Program-made: the position numbers and the translations under genes | Part shown: positions 23,041 to 31,030 of the stretch, piece by piece | Position numbering within the stretch: the stretch's first letter is position 1 | How the letters are laid out: every line of letters begins with the position of its first letter | Source of the DNA: Amycolatopsis bullii | GTDB lineage: Bacteria > Actinomycetota > Actinomycetes > Mycobacteriales > Pseudonocardiaceae | Assembly (NCBI RefSeq): GCF_014654205.1 | Contig: NZ_BNAW01000044.1 | Coordinates: 1 to 64,000, forward strand | Length of the DNA: 64,000 nucleotides | Direction: 5' to 3' | The notes under the pieces: generated by a model | The model's input: only the letters and a program-made list of their open reading frames with translations | Databases searched by the model: none | Told to the model about the DNA's origin: nothing

Positions 23041-25599
23041 ATGTTTGAGAGGTTCACCGACCGCGCGAGGCGGGTGGTCGTCCTGGCTCAAGAAGAGGCC
23101 AGGATGCTCAACCACAACTACATCGGCACCGAGCACATCCTCCTGGGTCTGATCCACGAGGGTGAGGGTGTCGCCGCCAAGGCGCTGGAGTCGCTGGGCA
23201 TCGCCCTGGAGGGCGTGCGCCAGCAGGTCGAGGAGATCATCGGCCAGGGCCAGCAGGCGCCGAGCGGGCACATCCCGTTCACGCCGCGGGCGAAGAAGGT
23301 GCTGGAGCTGTCGCTGCGCGAAGCGCTGCAGCTCGGCCACAACTACATCGGTACCGAGCACATCCTGCTGGGCCTGATCCGCGAGGGCGAGGGCGTCGCC
23401 GCGCAGGTGCTGGTCAAGCTGGGTGCGGACCTGAACCGCGTCCGCCAGCAGGTGCTCCAGCTGCTCTCGGGCTACCAGGGCAAGGAGTCCACCGAAACCG
23501 GTTCCGGCGGCCGCGGTGAGGGCACCCCGTCGTCGTCGCTGGTCCTCGACCAGTTCGGCCGCAACATGACCGTGCTCGCCCGCGAGGGCAAGCTCGACCC
23601 GGTCATCGGGCGCGGCAAGGAGATCGAGCGGGTCATGCAGGTGCTGTCCCGCCGGACCAAGAACAACCCGGTGCTCATCGGCGAGCCGGGCGTCGGCAAG
23701 ACCGCCGTCGTCGAGGGCCTCGCGCAGAGCATCGTCAAGGGCGAGGTGCCCGAGACGCTCAAGGACAAGCAGCTCTACACGCTGGACCTGGGCTCCCTGG
23801 TCGCCGGCTCCCGCTACCGCGGCGACTTCGAAGAGCGCCTGAAGAAGGTGCTCAAGGAGATCAAGACCCGCGGCGACATCATCCTGTTCATCGACGAGCT
23901 GCACACGCTGGTCGGGGCGGGTGCCGCCGAGGGCGCGATCGACGCGGCTTCGATCCTGAAGCCGATGCTCGCCCGCGGTGAGCTGCAGACGATCGGCGCG
24001 ACCACGCTCGAGGAGTACCGCAAGTACATCGAGAAGGACGCCGCCCTCGAGCGCCGGTTCCAGCCGATCCAGGTCGGCGAGCCGTCGCTGGAGCACACGA
24101 TCGAGATCCTCAAGGGCCTGCGCGACCGGTACGAGGCGCACCACCGCGTCTCGATCACCGACTCGGCGCTGGTCGCCGCCGCGACCCTGGCGGACCGGTA
24201 CATCAACGACCGGTTCCTCCCGGACAAGGCGATCGACCTGATCGACGAGGCCGGCGCCCGGATGCGCATCCGCCGGATGACCGCGCCGCCGGACCTGCGC
24301 GAGTTCGACGAGAAGATCGCGAACGTCCGCCGCGACAAGGAGTCCGCGATCGACGCGCAGGACTTCGAGCGGGCCGCCCGCCTGCGTGACGAGGAGAAGA
24401 CCCTCCTCGGCCAGAAGGGCGAGCGGGAGAAGCAGTGGAAGGACGGCGACCTCGACGTCGTCGCCGAGGTCGACGACGAGCAGATCGCGGAGGTGCTGGC
24501 CAACTGGACCGGCATCCCGGTGTTCAAGCTGACCGAGGAGGAGACCACCCGGCTGCTGCGCATGGAGGAGGAGCTCCACAAGCGCATCATCGGCCAGGAG
24601 GACGCGGTCAAGGCCGTCTCGCAGGCGATCCGCCGTACGCGTGCCGGTCTGAAGGACCCGAAGCGCCCGTCGGGCTCGTTCATCTTCGCCGGCCCGTCCG
24701 GTGTCGGTAAGACCGAGCTGTCGAAGGCGCTGGCCTCGTTCCTGTTCGGCGAGGACGACGCGCTCATCCAGATCGACATGGGTGAGTTCCACGACCGCTA
24801 CACCGCTTCGCGGCTCTTCGGTGCCCCTCCGGGCTACGTGGGCTACGAAGAGGGTGGCCAGCTGACGGAGAAGGTGCGTCGCAAGCCGTTCTCGGTGGTC
24901 CTGTTCGACGAGATCGAGAAGGCGCACCAGGAGATCTACAACACGCTCCTGCAGGTGCTGGAAGACGGCCGCCTGACCGACGGTCAGGGCCGCACGGTCG
25001 ACTTCAAGAACACGGTCCTCATCTTCACGTCCAACCTGGGCACGTCGGACATCTCGAAGTCCGTCTCGCTCGGGTTCGCCGGGTCCAACGACACCGGCAC
25101 CCGGTACGAGAAGATGAAGCAGAAGGTCAACGAGGAAATGAAGAAGCATTTCCGCCCGGAGTTCCTGAACCGGATCGATGACATCATCGTGTTCCACCAG
25201 CTGACGCAGGAACAGATCATCATGATGGTCGACCTGATGATCGGTCGCGTGGAGACGCAGCTCAAGGCCAAGGACATGGAGCTGGAGCTCACGGCCAAGG
25301 CCAAGTCCCTGCTGGCCAAGCGCGGCTTCGACCCGGTGCTGGGCGCGCGGCCGCTGCGCCGCACGATCCAGCGCGAGATCGAGGACCAGCTGTCGGAGAA
25401 GATCCTGTTCGGCGAGGTCGAGCCGGGTCAGATCATCCTGGTCGACGTCGAGGGCTGGAGCGGCAACCCGGAGGACAAGGACGACCAGGCGCGGTTCACC
25501 TTCCGCGGCGAGCGTCGCCCGTCGTCCATCCCGGACGCCCCGCCGGTCAGCATCGGCGCGGGCCACGAGGAGCAGGGCGGCGAAGCCGAAGGCGAGTGA
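23041..25599 (+). CDS. clpC: ATP-dependent Clp protease ATPase subunit ClpC
   Basis: An 852-residue Hsp100 unfoldase that feeds substrates to ClpP. Two N-terminal Clp repeats (about residues 2-150, each with HNYIGTEHILLGLI), first AAA module with GEPGVGKT at 214-221, UVR/middle region near 434-455 (DAQDFERAARLRDEEK), and second AAA module with GPSGVGKT from 551. ATG 23041 gives the family N-terminus MFERFTDRARR; the GTG two codons earlier is unlikely. AGGGAG precedes it. The acidic C-terminus is typical of actinobacterial ClpC1, target of lassomycin-type antibiotics. Confidence 0.97.
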   Translation: MFERFTDRARRVVVLAQEEARMLNHNYIGTEHILLGLIHEGEGVAAKALESLGIALEGVRQQVEEIIGQGQQAPSGHIPFTPRAKKVLELSLREALQLGHNYIGTEHILLGLIREGEGVAAQVLVKLGADLNRVRQQVLQLLSGYQGKESTETGSGGRGEGTPSSSLVLDQFGRNMTVLAREGKLDPVIGRGKEIERVMQVLSRRTKNNPVLIGEPGVGKTAVVEGLAQSIVKGEVPETLKDKQLYTLDLGSLVAGSRYRGDFEERLKKVLKEIKTRGDIILFIDELHTLVGAGAAEGAIDAASILKPMLARGELQTIGATTLEEYRKYIEKDAALERRFQPIQVGEPSLEHTIEILKGLRDRYEAHHRVSITDSALVAAATLADRYINDRFLPDKAIDLIDEAGARMRIRRMTAPPDLREFDEKIANVRRDKESAIDAQDFERAARLRDEEKTLLGQKGEREKQWKDGDLDVVAEVDDEQIAEVLANWTGIPVFKLTEEETTRLLRMEEELHKRIIGQEDAVKAVSQAIRRTRAGLKDPKRPSGSFIFAGPSGVGKTELSKALASFLFGEDDALIQIDMGEFHDRYTASRLFGAPPGYVGYEEGGQLTEKVRRKPFSVVLFDEIEKAHQEIYNTLLQVLEDGRLTDGQGRTVDFKNTVLIFTSNLGTSDISKSVSLGFAGSNDTGTRYEKMKQKVNEEMKKHFRPEFLNRIDDIIVFHQLTQEQIIMMVDLMIGRVETQLKAKDMELELTAKAKSLLAKRGFDPVLGARPLRRTIQREIEDQLSEKILFGEVEPGQIILVDVEGWSGNPEDKDDQARFTFRGERRPSSIPDAPPVSIGAGHEEQGGEAEGE

Positions 25600-25616
25600 T
25601 CGGCTGAAGTAGTACG

Positions 25617-25657
25617 CCGGAAGGGCGGTTCCCCGAAGTGGGGAGCCGCCCTTCCGG
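25617..25657 (+). terminator. Terminator hairpin of clpC
   Basis: An 18-bp stem, CCGGAAGGGCGGTTCCCC (25617-25634) with GGGGAGCCGCCCTTCCGG (25640-25657), loop GAAGT, one G-U pair and otherwise perfect. It starts 18 bases after the clpC stop. There is no T-run. Confidence 0.75.
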
Positions 25658-25664
25658 CTGTCCG

Positions 25665-25748
25665 GTGTGCTCCACCCACCGGAGCAGCGAGGATCCCGTC
25701 GCGGAGCAGCGGTTCCGCGACCACCTGCGAGCCGGAGAGGAGGGCTGA
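25665..25748 (+). pseudogene. Possible remnant of a HigB/RelE-type toxin C-terminus
   Basis: A 27-codon frame from GTG 25665 ends ...EQRFRDHLRAGEEG at TGA 25746-25748, directly touching the start of the antitoxin-like HTH gene. A basic/acidic helical end abutting a HigA-type gene is where a HigB toxin normally ends. The clpC terminator now lies just before it, leaving no space for a full toxin. It may equally be chance. Confidence 0.3.
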
Positions 25749-25751
25749 GTG

Positions 25752-26114
25752 ATGAGCCGGTCTTGGAAGGAAGTCAAAGCCGAGAAGCTCGCCATCGACC
25801 GTGCGGCCGGTCGCGACGTCGATGCCGCGCGCGTCGCTGCGCGGGAGGCGACCGAGGCTTATGTGCTCGGTTTCCGCCTTGCTCAGCTCCGGGAGGACGC
25901 CGGTGTCAGCCAGACCGAGCTCGCGCGGCGCATGGGGGTCAGCCAGCCGCGGATCAGCCAGCTCGAACAGGGTGACCCGGGACAGATGGCGCTGGACACC
26001 CTTCGCCGCTACATCACGGCCCTCGGCGGCCGGATGCGGGTGGTCGCCGACTTCGAGGGCCACGACGTCACCGTTTCGGCCGTTCAGGGGGATCACACCG
26101 ACGCCCGCGCCTGA
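25752..26114 (+). CDS. XRE/HigA-type helix-turn-helix protein (solitary antitoxin-like)
   Basis: A 120-residue protein with a single Cro/C1 HTH (FRLAQLREDAGVSQTELARR then MGVSQPRISQLEQGD). The N-terminal helix (SWKEVKAEKLAIDRAAGRDV) and C-terminal strand pair (LGGRMRVVADFEGHDVTV) are typical of HigA-2/RelB-like antitoxins of type II modules. GTG 25749 and ATG 25752 are both possible; GGAGAGGAGGG lies upstream. No complete toxin gene is adjacent on either side. It could act as a lone transcription factor or antidote to a distant toxin. Confidence 0.8.
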   Translation: MSRSWKEVKAEKLAIDRAAGRDVDAARVAAREATEAYVLGFRLAQLREDAGVSQTELARRMGVSQPRISQLEQGDPGQMALDTLRRYITALGGRMRVVADFEGHDVTVSAVQGDHTDARA

Positions 26115-26173
26115 GCGGAGCGGTGCCTCCGGCCCGTGAGACGATGCCCGCGGACCTTGGGAGGGGAATCCGC

Positions 26174-27865
26174 GTGGACGTGCTCTCGATCGACTTCGGG
26201 ACTTCCAGCACCGTCGGTGTCCTCTCCGCCTTCGAGCGGGGACCCCGGGCGATCGAGGTCGACGGGTCGGTCACCATGTCCTCCGCCGTCTACGTCAACG
26301 ATGACGGCCTGCTCGTCGTCGGGCAGGATGCCGAACGGCGGGCGCGGCTCGATCCCAGCCGGTTCGAACCGAACCCGAAACGGCGGATCGACGAAGGCGC
26401 GATCAGGCTCGGCGGCGCCGACGTCCCGATCGCCGACGCCTTCGCCGCCGTCCTGCGCAGGATGGGTGAGGAGGCCGAACGGCAGCTCGGGCACCCGCCC
26501 GCGCAGACGCGGATCTCGCACCCCGCCGGCTGGGGCGCCGACCGGCAGGACGTCCTGCGGGACGCCGCCGCGAAGGCGCGGCTCGCCGATGTCCGGCTGA
26601 TCCCCGAACCGGTCGCCGCCGCGGCGCACTACGCCAGTCTCGGGCGGCGGGCCGGTGGGCCCATCGGGGTCTACGACCTCGGGGCCGGCACCTTCGACTG
26701 CGCCGTCGTCGGGGTCACCCGGCAGGGCTTCGCCGTGCTCGCCGAGGACGGCCTGCCCGATCTCGGCAGCCTCGACATCGACCAGGCCTTGCTCGTCCAC
26801 ATCGGACGGTCCGTCTCGCACGCGGATCCCGCGCAGTGGCAACGCCTCCTGCGGCCGCAGACCACCGCCGACCGGCGGGCGCGGCGGGCGCTGCTGCAGG
26901 ACGTCCGCGACGCCAAGGAAAGCCTCTCGCGGCACGCGCAGACCCACGTGCCGATGCCCGAGCCCTTCGGCGACGTCCTGGTCAGCCGGGACGAACTCGA
27001 GGCGCTCGTGCGGCCCAGCCTGCTGCGCAGCGCCGAACTGCTCGCCGCCACCATCCGCCGCGCCGGCCTCACCCCGGCGCAGCTCGGCGGGGTGTACCTC
27101 GTCGGCGGGCCGAGCCGGATGCCGCTGCTGGCCGGCCTGCTCGAACGGCAGCTCGGCGTCGCCCCGACCACTCAGGACCAGCCCGAGACGGCCGTCGCGT
27201 TCGGGCTCCACCACGTTCCGCTCGGCACCACCAGCGACCTCACCGTGCCCGCGTTTGCGCCCGTCCGCCCGCCGGTGACGCCGCCGCGGCCGCAACCGTG
27301 GCAGCAAGCCCGGCCGCCGCAGTCCGCACCGCCCCCGCCGGAACCGCGCCCGAAGCGCAAGCCCTGGTTCCTCGCGCTCGCCGTGCTCCTGGTCGCCGCG
27401 GTCGTCGCCACCGTCGTCGTGTTCGTCATCCGCGACCAGGCCGCGCGGGCCGCGGCGGACTGCACGCAGACGACCGAGCGCGACCGGGCCGGGTTCACCC
27501 CGTGCCTGCGCTTGCTCGCCGGAGCAGTCCCGGACCGGGGCACTTGCAAGGAAAGCGACCACGTCGCCCAGTTACTGGGCGCCCAGCTCTCGGTCATCTG
27601 CAACTTCACGGGCGGCAGTGTCCAGTACTTCCAGGGCATGACCACCGAATACATCGAGGTGAACACGAAGCTGACGCCCGCCGGCCGCGGCACCTGGGAC
27701 GGCGGCGCGCTGCACGGCGAGTACGTCGCCAGCGTCGACAAGAAGTCGTCGATCGTGGTCTTCGGCGTGGCCGAGCGCCGGGTGGCCGCGATCTACCTCA
27801 CGGAAGAACCCCGCCGCCTCGAGGACCTGATCGCGGGGTTCACCCGCGAGGTCAAGCCGGCCTGA
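26174..27865 (+). CDS. Membrane-anchored Hsp70-like ATPase with extracytoplasmic domain
   Basis: A 563-residue protein. Residues 1-365 form an actin/Hsp70-type ATPase with phosphate-1 motif LSIDFGTSSTVGVL, phosphate-2 GVYDLGAGTFDCAVVG and adenosine motif GVYLVGGPSRMPLL. No peptide-binding domain follows. Instead there is a Pro-rich linker (about 375-400), one membrane helix (WFLALAVLLVAAVVATVVVF) and a 130-residue outer domain with four cysteines. The GTG at 26174 was chosen because GGGAGGGGA lies 6 bases upstream. It converges on a type VII secretion cluster. Cytosolic ATP state may be transmitted to the outer domain; the role is unknown. Confidence 0.78.
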   Translation: MDVLSIDFGTSSTVGVLSAFERGPRAIEVDGSVTMSSAVYVNDDGLLVVGQDAERRARLDPSRFEPNPKRRIDEGAIRLGGADVPIADAFAAVLRRMGEEAERQLGHPPAQTRISHPAGWGADRQDVLRDAAAKARLADVRLIPEPVAAAAHYASLGRRAGGPIGVYDLGAGTFDCAVVGVTRQGFAVLAEDGLPDLGSLDIDQALLVHIGRSVSHADPAQWQRLLRPQTTADRRARRALLQDVRDAKESLSRHAQTHVPMPEPFGDVLVSRDELEALVRPSLLRSAELLAATIRRAGLTPAQLGGVYLVGGPSRMPLLAGLLERQLGVAPTTQDQPETAVAFGLHHVPLGTTSDLTVPAFAPVRPPVTPPRPQPWQQARPPQSAPPPPEPRPKRKPWFLALAVLLVAAVVATVVVFVIRDQAARAAADCTQTTERDRAGFTPCLRLLAGAVPDRGTCKESDHVAQLLGAQLSVICNFTGGSVQYFQGMTTEYIEVNTKLTPAGRGTWDGGALHGEYVASVDKKSSIVVFGVAERRVAAIYLTEEPRRLEDLIAGFTREVKPA

Positions 27866-27866
27866 C

Positions 27867-28331
27867 TCACCAGGCTCGGTCGAGCCGCATGCCGCGGCCG
27901 TACCAGTCGTCGTCCGCGACCGGCCCGGGCGGCGGCGCCTCGGCCGGGGTGTCCGCCGACCGGTCCTTGAGCACTTTCCCGTCCGGCTCGGCGGGCGGAG
28001 CTGCGGGCTCCGGAGCGGCCAAAGGCACCGGTTCCGGCTCGAACTGCACCCGCCAGCGCAGCCGGTCCATCAGGTAGCCGCCGCTGCCCAGCGGCGCCAG
28101 CAGCTGCCCCGTCCGCTTCGCCGACTCGCGCTGCGCTTCGACGTACGTGCGCAGGACCGCATCCGCGATTTCGGACGGCGACATCCCCGAGACGGCGTCG
28201 GTGAGCCGCAGCCGGGTCAGCACGCCGTCGGTGTTGACCGACAGCGAAACCGCGCCGTCGGCGGACGTCGCCGTCGCCGACAGCGCGGACAGTTCGGCCA
28301 GGAGGGCGTCGCGGTCCGGCCCGTCAGCCAT
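27867..28331 (-). CDS. YbaB/EbfC-like protein of a type VII-associated cluster
   Basis: A 154-residue protein. The first about 95 residues have the YbaB fold pattern (DALLAELSALSATATSADGAVSLSV...VLTRLRLTDAVSGM then ADAVLRTYVEAQRESAKR), as in EspL-type/YbaB proteins that accompany ESX substrates. A Pro/Ala-rich tail ending DDDWYGRGMRLDRAW follows. The ATG at 28331 overlaps the upstream gene by 8 bases, so the three genes are one operon. DNA binding is known for bacterial YbaB but is not shown for ESX versions. Confidence 0.7.
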   Translation of the reverse strand: MADGPDRDALLAELSALSATATSADGAVSLSVNTDGVLTRLRLTDAVSGMSPSEIADAVLRTYVEAQRESAKRTGQLLAPLGSGGYLMDRLRWRVQFEPEPVPLAAPEPAAPPAEPDGKVLKDRSADTPAEAPPPGPVADDDWYGRGMRLDRAW

Positions 28332-29382
28332 CCAGCCTCCCGGCGTGGGTGGCGCCGCTGGACACCTGGCCGTCGGAGGCGATGTCGACGTTCGCGTCGC
28401 GGACGTTCTTCTCGGTCTGCCGCGACGTGCGGTCGGTCTCGAAGCTGTCCGGGTCGAAGCTCGAGCCCGGGCTGACGTCCGGCGCGTCCGGGATCTTCGG
28501 CAGGTCGACGGCTTCGTCGCCGATGCGGTCCGCCAGCGTCTGCGCCGCGTCGACGGCGCCGTCGCGGATCTTGCCCGCGCTGTCCATGAAGCTCTGGTAC
28601 AGGTCGAACCCGTTGTCGCCGGTGATCTCCGCCTGGTTGGCCACCACCGCGGTGATTGCGCCGCCGGCGGCGTTGCCGGCGATGATCGCGCCGTTGGCCA
28701 TGGTGAAGATCGTCGCGCCCGCCGCGGCGCCCGCACCGGCGGTGGCCACGGTGAGCAGCCCGGTGACCGCGCCCGCGAACGTCGCCGCCAGCACCTTCGA
28801 CGCGGCCGCTTCGCGCTTGCGCTCCTGCGACTTCTGGTAGTCCTCCGCGGTCTTCTTGAACGTGGAGCCGAGGTTGTTGAGGTCCTGGCGGGCCGACGCG
28901 ATGGCTTCGCGCGCGGCGACGATGTCGCTCTCCAGGATGGTGATCTTGGTTTCCACCTCGGTGAAGGCGTCCGCGAGCTCGTTGAGGTAGGCCTTGACGG
29001 CGTTGGCCGCGGAGCCGCGCCAGACGTCGAGGAACTGCCGGGCGTCGTCGAGCTTCGGGCCCGAGTCGCGCTGCAGCGCCTTCCAGACGGCGTCGTGCCG
29101 CATGATCAGGCTCTGCAGGCCCTCGGCCGAGTCGTGGTCGATGTCGGCGTCGGAGAACTCGCGGTAGAAGGCGGCGACGTCGTCCTGCATCTTCTCGAAG
29201 CCGTCGTCGCCGGGGCCCATGCCGAAGATCCAGTCGGTCATCCGCAGGATTTCCAGCGCGTCCAGGGCGTCGTTGGCGCCGTCCTTCAGGTCCGCGGAGA
29301 CGCCGTCCAGCAGCTCGGCGCGGCGGTCGTCGCCACTGGACATCGGCTGGGCGTCGAGCCCGGTGTCGAAGTAGCCGTCCAC
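28324..29382 (-). CDS. Putative type VII secretion substrate/effector with WXG-like segment and hydrophobic core
   Basis: A 352-residue protein. The N-terminal 190 residues are helical and contain a WXG-like turn (DVWRGSAANAVKAYLNEL, about residues 117-134) followed by a coiled coil (ITILESDIVAAREAIASARQ...). Residues about 195-245 are a long Ala/Gly/Thr-rich hydrophobic segment (ATFAGAVTGLLTVATAGAG). The rest is acidic and polar. This layout resembles type VII substrates that insert into or act on membranes, but no catalytic motif is recognised. GTG 29382 follows GGGGAA by a few bases. Confidence 0.6.
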   Translation of the reverse strand: MDGYFDTGLDAQPMSSGDDRRAELLDGVSADLKDGANDALDALEILRMTDWIFGMGPGDDGFEKMQDDVAAFYREFSDADIDHDSAEGLQSLIMRHDAVWKALQRDSGPKLDDARQFLDVWRGSAANAVKAYLNELADAFTEVETKITILESDIVAAREAIASARQDLNNLGSTFKKTAEDYQKSQERKREAAASKVLAATFAGAVTGLLTVATAGAGAAAGATIFTMANGAIIAGNAAGGAITAVVANQAEITGDNGFDLYQSFMDSAGKIRDGAVDAAQTLADRIGDEAVDLPKIPDAPDVSPGSSFDPDSFETDRTSRQTEKNVRDANVDIASDGQVSSGATHAGRLDG

Positions 29383-29383
29383 G

Positions 29384-29764
29384 TCAGTTCCCCTCCAGGC
29401 CCGCGGCCGCGCGGTTGACGTGCTGCTTCGAGTCGGCGTCGGCCTTTTCGTACAGCTCCGCGACCCGCATCAGCGCGTGGCTGGTGTCCGCGGTGGTCTG
29501 GTGCAGCTGCGCGACCAGCCTCTGGATCTTCGCCAGGTGGTCGTTGTAGGCCGCGGCGACGGCCGGCATGCCGAGCGTGCGCCCGAAGGCGTTGTCGGCC
29601 GGGAACATCGCGCCGAGGCCGCCGAAGAGCCCGCCGCCGGCCGCCTTGACGGGAACGTCGGTGCCGCGCAGGCCGTTCGACGCGGCTTCCGCGGCATCGG
29701 CCGCTCCTTGGAGGGCTCGGGCCGAGTCCCGCAGGTCCTGCAGGTCGGTCTCGAATCCGATCAT
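29384..29764 (-). CDS. EspC/DUF2580-like type VII secretion target
   Basis: A 126-residue small helical protein starting MIGFETDLQDLRDSARALQG and ending in a long helix with TADTSHALMRVAELYEKADADSKQ, the layout of EspC-type (DUF2580) ESX-exported proteins with a Y-x3-D-like signal (YEKAD). A Gly/Phe-rich turn (GGGLFGGLGAMF) is in the middle. ATG 29764 is preferred over GTG 29767 because of AGAGGTGA upstream. It is first of a three-gene operon with one base before the next start. Confidence 0.7.
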   Translation of the reverse strand: MIGFETDLQDLRDSARALQGAADAAEAASNGLRGTDVPVKAAGGGLFGGLGAMFPADNAFGRTLGMPAVAAAYNDHLAKIQRLVAQLHQTTADTSHALMRVAELYEKADADSKQHVNRAAAGLEGN

Positions 29765-29889
29765 CACTCACCTCTTGGTCGGGCTGCGCGTTCCGGACAT
29801 GTAAACACCGTTCGATCATGGGACAGGCTGGTTTGCCGACGGTGTGCCTCAGATCACGAGGGCCTTGCCGGACCGGGGAGCCGCGGCCG

Positions 29890-30324
29890 TCAGCGGTGGG
29901 TCAGCCGCGCCCCGCCGGCGAACGCGATCCACGCCTGGACGACCCCGAACGCGAGCGCGGTGACCAGCACCGGCGGCGCGTGGGCCGACGCGGCGGCGCC
30001 GAACGGCTCGACGAGGACGACCGGCACCAGGAACGCGCCGACAAGCACCCGGCGTCGCGGCTCGATGCCGGCGATCGCCAGCACCGGCCACATCACGAAA
30101 CCGGCGAACAGCGCCGTGACGACGACGACCGCCGGGCCCCAGAAGATGACACCCAGCCCGCACATGCTTTCGGGGTACTTCGCGGTCTCGGCCGCGCAGG
30201 ATTGCTTCAGGTAGGTCGTGACCGTGTGCGCGAACAAGCCGATCCCCGCGCCGGTCAGCAGGGCGGTCACGCCGACGGTCAGCACCGCCCCGGGCCTCGC
30301 CCGGCGGTCCCGGTCGCGGGTCAA
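29890..30324 (-). CDS. Unknown four-helix membrane protein
   Basis: A 144-residue protein with four hydrophobic helices (LTVGVTALLTGAGIGLFAHT, IFWGPAVVVVTALFAGFVMW, the VLVGAFLVPVVLVEPFG segment, VLVTALAFGVVQAWIAFAG). Two cysteines in the first outer loop (SCAAETAKYPESMCG) could form a disulfide. The TTG at 30324 overlaps the stop of pcp (TTGA), so the genes are translationally coupled. I do not recognise a family. The 125 bases up to the EspC-like gene contain nothing I can identify. Confidence 0.6.
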   Translation of the reverse strand: MTRDRDRRARPGAVLTVGVTALLTGAGIGLFAHTVTTYLKQSCAAETAKYPESMCGLGVIFWGPAVVVVTALFAGFVMWPVLAIAGIEPRRRVLVGAFLVPVVLVEPFGAAASAHAPPVLVTALAFGVVQAWIAFAGGARLTHR

Positions 30325-30962
30325 TGCTCCGCGCCCGCGCTGACCCGCAGGTCCTCCGTCACCCGCAAGGCCGTGTCCGCCAACGCTTCCAGCGCGTCGG
30401 CGATCCGGTCCACGCCCAGTGACGCGTCGGCCTTCCCCGCCGCCGCGACCTGCTCCGGGCTGAACGGGACGTGCACGAACCCGCCGCGCACGTCCGGGAA
30501 GTCCGTCGCCAGCAGGTGCATCAGCCCGTAGAACACCTGGTTGCAGACGTACGTCCCGGCGGTGTGGGACACCGACGCCGGGACACCCGCCGCGCGGATC
30601 GCGGCCACGCAGGCCTTCACCGGCAACGTCGTGAAGTAGGCGGCCGGGCCGTCCGGGACCACCGGGGTGTCGACCGGCTGGGCGCCCGCATTGTCCGGGA
30701 TGCGGGCGTCGATCAGGTTGATCGCCACCCGCTCCGGGGTCACCTCGGCGCGGCCGCCCGCCTGGCCGGTGCACACCACGAGCGACGGCCGGTGCGCTTC
30801 CAGGGCCCGCCGCAGCGCGGGGAGCGACGCCGCGAACTCGCAGGGCAGCTCGACCGCCGCGACGTCGTCCCGGCGCGCGGCCACCAGCGAAACCGCCTGC
30901 CACGACGGGTTGACCGGCTCGCCGCCGAACGGCGCGAACCCCGTCATCAGCACCCTGGCCAT
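30321..30962 (-). CDS. pcp: Pyroglutamyl-peptidase I
   Basis: A 213-residue cytosolic cysteine peptidase removing N-terminal pyroglutamate. Signatures: VLMTGFAPFGGEPVNPSW at the start, the RVAINLIDARIPDNAG region with catalytic Glu nearby, GTYVCNQVFYGLMH with the nucleophile Cys, and GGFVHVPFSPEQ with the catalytic His. Length is normal. ATG 30962 has GGGAGGGGACATG directly upstream. It runs into the small membrane protein gene with overlapping stop and start. Confidence 0.93.
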   Translation of the reverse strand: MARVLMTGFAPFGGEPVNPSWQAVSLVAARRDDVAAVELPCEFAASLPALRRALEAHRPSLVVCTGQAGGRAEVTPERVAINLIDARIPDNAGAQPVDTPVVPDGPAAYFTTLPVKACVAAIRAAGVPASVSHTAGTYVCNQVFYGLMHLLATDFPDVRGGFVHVPFSPEQVAAAGKADASLGVDRIADALEALADTALRVTEDLRVSAGAEH

Positions 30963-31030
30963 GTCCCCTCCCGAAGCGAAAGCGTCGAGGCCACCCTACG
31001 TCCGCAGGGTGGCCTCGACGACGAGCGCGA

